This document shows, piece after piece, positions 55,491-64,000 of a DNA stretch of 64,000 nucleotides. The stretch is from Enchytraeus crypticus. Lineage: Eukaryota; Annelida; Clitellata; Enchytraeida; Enchytraeidae. The stretch covers positions 2,277,001 through 2,341,000 of the forward strand of contig CAJHZI010000705.1 of NCBI GenBank assembly GCA_905160935.1, in the 5' to 3' direction. The translations under genes were made by a program, and so were the position numbers. The number at the start of each line of letters is the position of its first letter. Position 1 is the first letter of the stretch. The notes beneath the pieces were generated by a model. The model made no database searches, was not told the origin of the DNA, and saw only the letters and a program-made list of their open reading frames with translations.

Positions 55491-57364
55491 GTGTTGATCA
55501 CAATTCGCGGATGGGATAGATCATAGGTATATAAGAAACATATACATATAGGTATATAAGTTCACTCTAATACTTCATTGGGATAGATCGAAGAGAAATC
55601 GAAAATGTAACTCTGCAATGCTACTTTTCAAGAAATGAAAATATCTTCACTCAAGCATTTAATGGACCCTAGTAAAATCTTTAAAAATGTTCAACCAGGG
55701 CCTTTTGCATCTAATTTTATATAAAAAGCCAAAGATATAGAATTTTAAAAACGGTTAGTGGCAATTTAAAATGGTCATAATGAAAAGCTTCGAAATTAGT
55801 GTTTTGTAGTGGTCTATTGCTGACTAATCTGTTTCACTGAACTCCATGCTGAAAGCTTTGGCGGCCATGACAGAATTTTGTGTAAATAAAGTGTGTAGGT
55901 TGATAAAATGCACTACTGGATATTCCGCCTAATTCTGCCTAATTCTAGATAATTAGTTGAACTTAGTTGCTCCAGTAAATATAGCGTATGAGTCCGTTTG
56001 CACTAGGATATATATTCTGTTATATATTCTGAAAAATTTAAGTGAGACTTCGTGTATATGGGCTATTGTTCAGTTTGCTAGCAATGTATGAGGTCAATTG
56101 ATTGCATTCTATATTAAGAATGATTCAGTGCAACTTAATTTTGAGTTGTTTGAAATTTTGTTGAGGTGTTTGAAATTTTGAATGCAAATACTTCATTTAT
56201 AAAAGTTGTTTTACGATTGTTTTAATCGCTTTTAGCATTTTTAGCAATACAGTTAGGTTTGTAGTGTTTGGGATCATGATTGGATTTGTAACATTTTTCC
56301 AAGGGGGTCGTTGCGGTCAAATATATTTCTATATAAAAATATGGTCACAGCGGGATTAAAACTGATTCCCCCGAAAGAATTTAGACAGGGGGATAATATA
56401 TCTGAGAAGGCGGCTGAACCCCCCCCCAACCACCCAGCAAAATCTACCCTGATTGGGGGGGGGGGGGGGGGGTAATTGGTAATTCGTTAACACTGAAGTT
56501 GTTTGGAATTAGTAAATGAATTCAGTTCTCATTAATTAACTGATAAACATGGAAGAAAGCTAGTGTATAAGCTCAACAGGTTCTAAGTGTATAAAGGATA
56601 AAGCTCATAGTGTAAAGGAAGATCTTATTTTAGTAGAAATGTTGATGGAAATTTATGTTTTATAGGAATTGAACTATATTTACGCTATGGTAATGTACAT
56701 GTAATTTTTAGTATTACTATTGTTATTTACATTATTTAAATATATGTTTGTTCTGATGCTTTTCCAAAATGCCTTAGGTGTTCTAAATTCTAGGATCTAA
56801 GAGACTATAGCAAATTTTATATGATTTAAATTTTTACCTGACGTTAGTTTTTCAAATAAATAAAAGTATATAATGAAGTTTATAGTCTTGTAATGCTTGA
56901 AGCTAGATATTTGTTGATTCTGTAGTGCAGGCATTTTAAGTTAGATTTGCTGCACATTTTAAAGGTTAGTGGTAAATTTCTTGTATTAATTGAAAATACA
57001 TTACTTAATATTAACTAGGCTTAGAACTGAATGAATATTCTTTGCTACTAATAACCTAATAGATCATTGAAACAGGGACAAAACTGAAGGCTAATGTAAA
57101 TCGTTGCTATTTTCCCTTGAATCCTTATTTTACTAGCGTCAGATCTTTTAACTTTTCCATTCATTTTAGAAAATTTTGTAGCAATTTCTGGAGCCTAGGT
57201 GCTGAGTTAATTTTATTTTTAATCTGTTTAAGATACTGCCTAAGTAGCTTACACTGCTTCAGAAATTCAGCAATCACAGACTTTCATTTAGAGGTCTAAT
57301 ATATTACAGGTTTAAAGTTATTAGCTTGTAGCCTTATACATCTACTTTCTTCTGCTTTTTACAC
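55491..57364. other. Intergenic; homopolymer C and G runs
   Basis: Nine C at about 56419-56427 and eighteen G at 56455-56472 can pair as a GC hairpin. The G run could also form a quadruplex. The surrounding 56280-56470 has further G/C clusters and may be an eroded transposon. No gene recognised. Confidence 0.45.
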
Positions 57365-57382
57365 ACATGCACACACACACAG

Positions 57383-57428
<46 letters not shown>

Positions 57429-57470
57429 TTGTATAATATATATATATATATACATGTATGTGTGTGTGTG
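57365..57470. repeat. (CA)n-(TA)n-(TG)n microsatellite
   Basis: CA run, TA run, then a GTATAATATA segment and a TG run. The two ends are mutually complementary and can fold back. Confidence 0.95.
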
Positions 57471-57821
57471 TTTGGTATTTTGCTGCCATTTTTCCAATTT
57501 TTGTATTTAATTAATACAATTTAATAGTTAAAGAATGAATATATTCATTCTGTTAGCTGTTTGAATCAATTACATTTTAGAGAAGTTTGCTCTGAGATGG
57601 TGAAGTTTTATTCTAAAGACAAATATTATGTAATGATATTGTGTTTAAAGTTTCCACTTGTAAAATAAATTAACAAATTTAAACATTTTTCACGCTACTA
57701 GGCTACCAGTAAAGCAGCAGTCTCTGATTTTTAAACCGGATCGTTAATTGGTTGTAAAATGAATTTAAATCGTTTACGTTTTGATCGTTAATCGGTTGTA
57801 AAATTTGTGAATTCAGTTTTA
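57471..57821. other. AT-rich flank upstream of the 57.8-kb exon
   Basis: Contains a near-duplication GATCGTTAATTGGTTGTAAA and GATCGTTAATCGGTTGTAAA at about 57740 and 57783. No promoter motif is convincing. Confidence 0.4.
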
Positions 57822-58049
57822 ATGTCGAGTCACACGGCGCGGGGGCAGGATGGTCTGATGAATCATCAGCATGATCAGCGCCTGCAGCCCCCCCAGTCTC
57901 ACGTCCGCCCCCCATCAAGCAAATCTGGGGGGCCCCTCCCGTCCGATCTCATTTACCAGCCTGCATTCGAGTACCACGTCCGGCCTTTCATTGGCAGTGC
58001 ACCTACCTCTCAAACTGGAGAATTTGTTCCGAAACTGAAAATGTACCAT
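57822..58049 (+). CDS. Probable first coding exon of an unidentified gene
   Basis: A GC-rich open block in AT-rich surroundings. From ATG at 57822-57824 it encodes 76 residues and ends in phase 0 at a strong donor GTAAGT (58050-58055). The peptide is rich in His, Gln, Pro and Ser at first (DQRLQPPQSHVRPPSSKSGG). It then becomes more ordered (LIYQPAFEYHVRPFIG, GEFVPKLKMYH), as in the low-complexity N-terminus of a nuclear or regulatory protein, but no family is recognised. An acceptor-like TTCAG lies 8 bp before the ATG, so it could also be a second exon. No later exon could be identified in the remaining 6 kb, so the next intron would be long. Confidence 0.55.
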
Positions 58050-59494
58050 GTAAGTAGTTCTTTGAATCTTTGGATGTTCTTTAATGAACATTTCGTCAAG
58101 GTAATAGCAGCTTAGAAGCAGTATCTGTTCTATAGGCAGATAAGCTGTGTGTGCCTATGTGTGCGCAACTGTGTGCTGTTGTCAAAGTTTGTATTCCTAC
58201 TTCATCTGTCCAAAACCAACTGCTTCCCTCTTTGGGCTTCATAAGCAAATATGGAAATATTTGTGCTTCTATGGATGCTATTCTTTGATGTAAGTATGAA
58301 CTGTTTTCTTTTTCTAGATACTGTGAATTGTTGTATGCCCTTTGACTTCTCTTTTGGGATAAAATCGGGATGTTAAATCGGGTCATTCGGGTGATTTTTA
58401 AAAGTTAATACTGTTAAGCGTATTCTTGGCTCATCAAAATTAAATTGCTCCAAAATAAAAAATGGACCATCCAATTTTTTTTCAGATTGCGTTGCCTGTT
58501 AAATATATCTACTGGCACATTAAAATTATTTTAATTTTATGTATTGGTTAAAGTTAGTTATTTATGTAGTTCTCCGATTAACTGTACTACTGTGATTTAG
58601 ACTTTGTATGTGGAGTTGTCAATTGAAAGTCCTGTGAATTCCTTGGTGACCTAGGGTGGTATCTGATAGTTTGTGTTTTGTAACCATATCTTTATAGCAG
58701 GATTGAACTATAAACTGAAAGCTGGAGGAGGAAAGTTACTACGACCACAATAGTAAAATCATCTATAGATGTGACTAGCATACATTTTCTATATATATAT
58801 TGTTGTCAAAGTTGAGCTGAGAGAGTGATATTGAGAAAATTAAAGTGCTAGTTCCAAATGTATCAATGGAGAAGGATGAGAAGATTAACTAGTAGATGTC
58901 ATGGGTTACTAATGGAAAACCAGAAACATGACATTGTGTGAGGTTTATACAGTCAGATTATTACTAAATCTATGCCAGAATAAAGTGAATTGTATAGGCT
59001 AAGATGAATGATTAGTTAAGTATGATATTGTGTATTTAGTTACTGAAAGAGTAATGAAGAAAATCCTTTAGAAAGGATTAGATGACACAAACTATTGATG
59101 GATCTAAGATGACTTGAAGTTAATTTGGAATTTTATTCAAATAAGAATAGAAAAATGAAGAATTTAATTAGCAAGTGTAGGTTAAATGGATTTATGGACC
59201 TAACGTAGTTGTATATATTCTGAGTCACTGACCGATATAATTCATCTACATATAACTGTAACATTAAATTGGAAATTATATCGAGAATTTCTATCATGTC
59301 TAATTTTTATTAATTTCCGGTTCGCTAAGGTTAACTCAGAGGTGTGTTGACACTGCTTAGTTATATAGCCGATAGGCCTAACTGTGCAATGATGTCCCTT
59401 CATTAGCAACACATATATCCTCACAATATAATGATGAAGCTCTATTGCATGCTTGGTAAGTTAGTATACATGATATTATGCATCATACAGCCTA
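58050..59494. other. Putative intron of the 57.8-kb gene
   Basis: AT-rich; no conserved exon or repeat recognised. Confidence 0.35.
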
Positions 59495-59570
59495 TAGTTA
59501 TATACTATGGACCTGCCAATAGGAGTGAATGAGAGAGCGACAGATAGATGAATAGAGAGAGAGAGGGGGG
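59495..59570 (+). mobile_element. GA-LINE 3' tip with GA tail
   Basis: GTTATATACTATGGACCTGC and CAATAGGAGTGAATGAGAGA lead to a GAGAGAGAGAGGGG tail. Only about 45 bp of LINE precede the tail. Confidence 0.75.
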
Positions 59571-59978
59571 GTCTGTAGAACTTTAAGCTGGGTACTAACT
59601 AGGTGAACAACTAATAATAGCCCTGCATGGTAGAAAGTTGTACAGAATGCACTGAAGCGCTCAAATTTTAAATTCAATGATTCTTTTATGCTCATCTTGC
59701 ACAATTGACCTTATGTAAACAGCTCAAGTTAGGCTGGGACGTTGAGAATTGAATCCACTAACAACCGTCCTAATTCGATAAGACGACTGACGCAGGTGCA
59801 GATAGAGAAAGATACAGATAGAGAAATAGTAATAATATTCAAGAGCAATCTTTTTTAATTAATTGCATGCTACATAACATCTTTACTGCTTGAGGGACCA
59901 GTTGATAGATGTGCTGATGATTAGTATGCTGCTCGTTTATGAGCAAGAAATGAATTTTGAACTAATGAATGCTATAGA

Positions 59979-59984
<6 letters not shown>
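59571..59984. other. Non-coding, with a local duplication
   Basis: The segment CCTAATTCGATAAGACGACT plus ..GCGCAGGTGCAGATA at about 59768-59805 is repeated with changes at about 60069-60108, on the other side of the SINE D copy. Confidence 0.5.
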
Positions 59985-60014
<30 letters not shown>

Positions 60015-60062
60015 GGTTTTACGTCCATTTCCTCATACAAGGATGATGTCAGGGACGTCACA
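59985..60062 (-). mobile_element. SINE family D 3' end with (TTA)n tail
   Basis: A TAA run at about 59983-60012, then AAGGTTTTACGTCCATTTCC, TCATACAAGGATGATGTCAG and GGACGT; same as at 53.2 kb. Confidence 0.85.
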
Positions 60063-60114
60063 AACAACGGTCATAATTCGATAAGACGACTTGGCGCAGA
60101 TGCAGATAAAGTTT

Positions 60115-61205
60115 GTGTGTATGCGTGTCTACCTGTGTATGTGTGTGTATGTCTATCTGTATATGTGCGGGTTGATTTGTGGTCGTATCTGCTGTAATTT
60201 GTTTTTCTTTTTAGAATTGCTAAAAGCTTACCTTTATATAATTATATTAGTTCTGTGCATTAGATCTATGCACTGTGATATTTAGAGAATCTAGGGTGAC
60301 AATAATTAATGAATTTTAAATCTCTGGCGTGGGCACACCTACTGAGCTATCAAAAAACAGGTTTTAATATCCTACTTGTAAAATTATCAATCTATAGATG
60401 TGTGCCCGGGTATTAGTGTTTGTGTGTGTTTGTGTATGTGTGTGTGTGCGTCTAGTATGTCTACCTGTGTTTGTGTATACCTATGTGTGTGTGTACCTGT
60501 TTGTGTAAATACCTGTGTACGAGTCAACCAGTGTGTCAACCTATGTGTGTGTGTCAACCTGTGTGTGTGTGTGTGTCAACCTGTGTGTGCGTGTGTGCTT
60601 GTCTACCTGTGTGCTTGTCTACCTGTTTGCGTGTCTATCTGTGTGCGTGTTTTGCACCGTTTTTGGACCTTCTTTATGCTCGCCGGCTTGATTTTGTCTC
60701 AATAGTCCTCGATGTTGTCATTGATGACTGTAGCACTCTAATTGTTATATGTTATGTTGTTATATGCGTGTGTACTTGTGTATTTGTCTATTCGTGTCTA
60801 CTGTGTATGAGTCTACCTGTGTATGGGTCTACTTGTGTGCGCGCCTGTCTACGTATGTATGTGTCTACTTGTGCGTGTGTGCCTACTTGTGTATGAGTCT
60901 GTCTGTGTGCGTATCTACCTGTGTGCGCTTCTACCTGTATGTGTGTGTGTGTGTCAACGGGTGTGTGTGTCTACCTGTGTGTGTGTATGTGTATGTGTGT
61001 GTGTGTACCTGTGTATGTGCGGGTTGAATTGTTCGTATCTACAGTGATTTTACTGCACATGTCTGATCCAGCATGTGAACTAACCTGTTCAGGCTGTTCA
61101 TACACGTATAGTTGTGTATGCGCATGCTTGTTTATGAATGTTTGTGTTTTGTGTGTGTGTGTGCGTGTGTGTGGATGTGTGTGTGCGTGCGCGTGCGTGT
61201 TTAAT
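60115..61205. repeat. GT-rich degenerate minisatellite block
   Basis: Long stretch built from GTGTGTGTCTACCTGTGT-like units of variable length, with several overlapping open frames (CVCVYLCV-type) that are artefacts. Interrupted by non-repeat sequence at 60180-60400 and by a CR1 3' end at 60652-60770. Confidence 0.9.
60652..60770 (+). mobile_element. CR1-like LINE 3' end nested in the GT block
   Basis: TTTTGCACCGTTTTTGGACC, TTCTTTATGCTCGCCGGCTT, GATTTTGTCTCAATAGTCCT, CGATGTTGTCATTGATGACT and GTAGCACTCTAATTG, then an imperfect TTATATGTTATGTTGTTAT tail. The reverse copy at 45.56-45.70 kb is nearly identical over this part. Confidence 0.9.
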
Positions 61206-62589
61206 GTTTAACAGCTGATCTTTAATCTTAAACTATGAACATCACTAATAATTATTATTTATGAGTAAGTATTTAACGATTTAACGAGTACTGTGCTCTG
61301 GTTGAGTAAAATATAATGCAGAGATTTTCTGGATAAACATGAACTCAGCGAGCGTAAAAACTATGGTCCATTAAACATGTATATAGAATCATAGGTAAGG
61401 GCGACTCTAGATTTAAAGCATTGTAGCTTGGAATTCGGATTGATTCCACTTTGTGTAACTTCAGTTTGTGGCTCTGTCCCTGTATCAGTTGAAATTGTTA
61501 GTAAATTCTATGAACTGAAGACAGAAAAGCACGTTCTGCGTACAAAGGGGTTTAACCCGTCTAATTTCTCTTATGACAGACGCAGAAGTTTACATGTTGA
61601 AGTGGATCGACAACGTGTGTCGATTGACTGGGATTGATTTAGCCCAGCTACCCCCGTCCCCCCTCATCCAGCGTAGAACAGTTGACATTTGTTGGCAATA
61701 TGGACGTACTTGTCATTACTGATCTGACAATGAGCTGTTTACCTTATTAGCTGTATGAGTAAGTGCACAGACAGGGTAGAGTCTGCGCATGTATGAGCAA
61801 TACGTATGTGCGCAGTATGTGTCTGCAATGCTGGAGTGTGTACAGTGAGGTGTACATTTATAGGTATTTCAAGAGACTGGCTTTGTACGAGCGATATTGG
61901 CTATTATGTGCATTGTGCATGCGTGATAGCTGTGCGCAGGCTAGTCCTTATGCAACGAGGTTACTGTCTGGTTTGCATATAAAAAGATTTAAGTAGGTCA
62001 TACCATGACACCCCTCGACCATATGACATGGACTCGACCGTGCGCTGACTATACTGAGGCGAGTCCATTTGAAGGGAGTCGCTTGAAGAATCGATAAAAG
62101 CCAGCCTGTGTTTGTGGACCAGGCAAACCTGCCGTTCGGCCTCATTTCTAGTTTAGATAGACTAGTAAAGTTTCTTGTAAGAAACATTTATTCATAGATT
62201 TGTTACGTTTGATTTCGCTTTTCATAATCATACTCGTCTAATGTATATCTGGAACAAGTAATTGGTTATTAGATTCGTCTTTCTTCATTTCATTGGTCAT
62301 CTGTATTTACATACAGCAGTACGCGCTTTCGGAGTTTATTTGATCGTTTATTTTTGATTTATGTTATTTTCTCATCTCGACACGTTTTAATCGATGGCTT
62401 GGATGTCGCAATGCATTTACTGTTTCGTGTACAGATTTACTAATGTATTCGAACATTGAGGAGGTTAATTTTTAGCTGACGTGAGATTTGAAGCGCAGTT
62501 GTGTGCCATCTGAGAGCTAGAATTGTTGTGCTACTCGTTGTGCACTTAGCCAAACAACTCCACTGGAACGTTCTGTGTCTCGAGTAGTC
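61206..62589. other. Non-coding or unassigned; one coding-like patch
   Basis: The plus strand is open at about 61428-61637 with a non-repetitive peptide (SKFYELKTEKHVLRTKGFNP, then DRQRVSIDWD). An acceptor-like TATCAG lies at 61483-61488, but no family is recognised and no donor follows in frame. Listed as unassigned rather than as a gene. Confidence 0.3.
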
Positions 62590-62745
62590 GGCAAAGTGGC
62601 AGACCCAAGCTACATTTACATACTAGAGCCTGCTTTCAGGCTCCGTAAAGAGCACTGCATAGATCAACACGCTAATCCCGTTACTATAGGCCATGCCTTT
62701 TCCATACCTTACGTAGCGTCTGTCGTGGTGAAACAAGGCTGGCCA
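62590..62745 (-). mobile_element. Family B repeat, 5'-truncated
   Basis: AAGTGGCAGACCCAAGCTAC, CAGGCTCCGTAAAGAGCACT, AGATCAACACGCTAATCCCG and GCCATGCCTTTTCCATACCT align with the copies at 30.2 and 31.3 kb. Confidence 0.75.
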
Positions 62746-63529
62746 CTCGCATGTTCTATTTATGCTTGTAAGTGTTTGTAGATATTTTGTAAATGTCTAT
62801 TACGTAGTTAATTACTAGTTATCGTACACATTTTCCATGTTAACTTTTCTTTAGACTTTTGTGATCTATTGTAAGTGCTCCAACCATTGCATGTTCCGTG
62901 TATCTGTGGATAACAATATTTTGCTCCTGGCATATACGGCTGCGTGCGTCTGTCTGTATTCAACAATACTTGTCAATCCTCGTATATATGCTTCTATCTG
63001 TGCACTTGAAATACAACGATATTCAATGGACTGCATGGTATTTAATGCCAACAGTGAACGTAATGTTTCTTATTTCAATGCTTGTACAAGTGCTCAATAT
63101 TAACATGCACTACTAAAACCACTACCGATTTGCATGGCTATGATGCCTTGTTATGATGTGATCTTCCTAGAGTTTATCCCAGGCAAAGATTTCTCTATGA
63201 TGTGTTTCTCTATTTCCGCGATGTTCATTCTCTTTATTACTTCTGTTCTCCCATAAATGCTAATTCCAGCTGCCCTCAAGTATTTTTCGAGGCAGTTTTT
63301 TCCTTCTTTTTTTGTCTTCTTTTGCAGTCTGGTTTGTCTTTAAATATCTTTTTATTATTTCTATTTCTTATCTTCGCAGCACACATCCAGCTCACTTCAT
63401 TCTCCTTTTCTTGATGATTCCACTGGCCATTTGTCCTTTTTCCATCTACTAATGTCTGTATTTTTTTATCATTAAACCAAAACAATTTGTGTATATTTAA
63501 TGTAAATTCTCTCATTTATTTAATACTGA
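62746..63529. other. Non-coding stretch
   Basis: AT/T-rich; overlapping short frames on both strands with no motif. Confidence 0.4.
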
Positions 63530-63665
63530 GCCGTTGCCTTGTTGGCGCTTTGGCAAGTTGTTCGACAGCGAAACACTAGGTGCGGGGTTCAAATCCCATG
63601 CTCTCTCTATCACTGACATGCTATTGCGTAGGAAACTGACGTTAAACTTGGCTTCAGCTTTTTTA
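63530..63665 (+). mobile_element. tRNA-derived SINE, family A (diverged head)
   Basis: GCGGGGTTCAAATCCC B box, CTATCACTGACATGCTATTG body, GGAAACTGACGTTAAACTTG core and CTTCAGCTTTTTTAG end. The head (GCCTTGTTGGCGCTTTGGCA) differs from most family A copies. Confidence 0.75.
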
Positions 63666-64000
63666 GACTTTATTATTGGATCCAACAAATAACTGGAAAG
63701 ATTACAGCGTTCTGGTCGACATTGTACAACGCTTTTGTATCGTGGAATAATATAGTTTCTAGGGTAGTTTACAGTGCCTTCATAGCTAAATATTCTTGTT
63801 ATAGAATCAGTCTTTTGCTGATGTTCGGTAAATCAGTTTCACTGGAGTAGTGGAGCAGCTATCTGGTTTTATTCATCATTGTCAACAACGAAATTCCGCT
63901 TCTAACTTCTTTATTCTCCTGATGATAACTTTAGCATGGTAGTGCTCGATGTACTAATGGATCTGGTAAAGTTCCTATTTGGAATTTGAGCTGAATTGGA
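63666..64000. other. Non-coding to window end
   Basis: A short TAGTGCTCGATGTACTAATG at about 63942-63961 faintly recalls the CR1 3' end; otherwise nothing recognised. Confidence 0.35.

Noticed and set aside
60400-61211. Overlapping Cys/Val-rich open frames resembling a cysteine-rich protein
   Set aside because: All derive from GT-rich simple sequence (TGTGTG reads Cys-Val); frames overlap each other and are interrupted by a CR1 end.
61948-62187. Minus-strand open frame with RPNGRFAWSTNTGWLL
   Set aside because: Looked protein-like at first, but no family is recognised and no splice sites support it; retained only as part of an unassigned stretch.
63560-63600. Possible tRNA gene (GGTTCAAATCCC)
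   Set aside because: No cloverleaf acceptor or anticodon stems could be formed, and the downstream sequence is the family A SINE body; the same holds for the other B-box hits.

Overview
This is AT-rich, intron-containing animal nuclear DNA, most likely from an invertebrate. Short exons with GT-AG introns encode metazoan-type proteins: an ELOVL elongase, a DNAJA co-chaperone ending in a CaaX box, and the start of a neuronal-calcium-sensor protein. Around them lies a dense layer of non-LTR retrotransposons, tRNA-derived SINEs, DNA-transposon remnants and minisatellites. The species cannot be named from the sequence, and no bacterial, plastid or viral gene cluster was seen.

Layout. 1-3.6 kb: a 50-bp satellite array and a LINE fragment. 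3.6-3.7 kb (minus): first coding exon of an EF-hand calcium-sensor gene whose remaining exons were not found and probably lie beyond the left edge. 4.7-34 kb: about 30 kb of intergenic DNA holding many 5'-truncated copies of a LINE ending in (GA)n, at least ten copies of a tRNA-derived SINE (family A), a longer repeat (family B) that shares the GA-LINE's 3' end, further SINE families, and several tandem arrays. 34.36-40.42 kb (minus): a complete seven-coding-exon ELOVL1/7-type fatty acid elongase of 286 residues. 42.52-43.65 kb: a dead mariner-like transposon with long inverted repeats. 45.56-46.33 kb (minus): a CR1-like LINE 3' half. 47.28-51.65 kb (plus): a complete five-coding-exon DNAJA1-type Hsp40 of 400 residues, with a LINE end, a 5S-rRNA-derived element, a CR1 end and a 21-bp minisatellite in its introns. 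57.82-58.05 kb (plus): an isolated GC-rich exon that looks like the first coding exon of an unidentified gene. 60.1-61.2 kb: a GT-rich block with a nested LINE end.

The three recognised genes are unrelated in function (ER lipid elongation, cytosolic Hsp70 partner, calcium signalling) and show no operon-like linkage. The most unusual content is in the repeats. A presumed SINE appears to borrow the 3' end of the GA-LINE, and GA microsatellites sit exactly where that LINE's tail lies, in one case inside a 30-bp target-site duplication. Short snap-back palindromes occur within transposon copies. Two intron sites look shaped by repeats: DNAJA exon 3 has its best branch site in an antisense LINE, and the splice acceptor of ELOVL coding exon 4 has been amplified into a minisatellite. 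All intron/exon models were built by reading splice sites and conserved protein motifs, with no transcript evidence.
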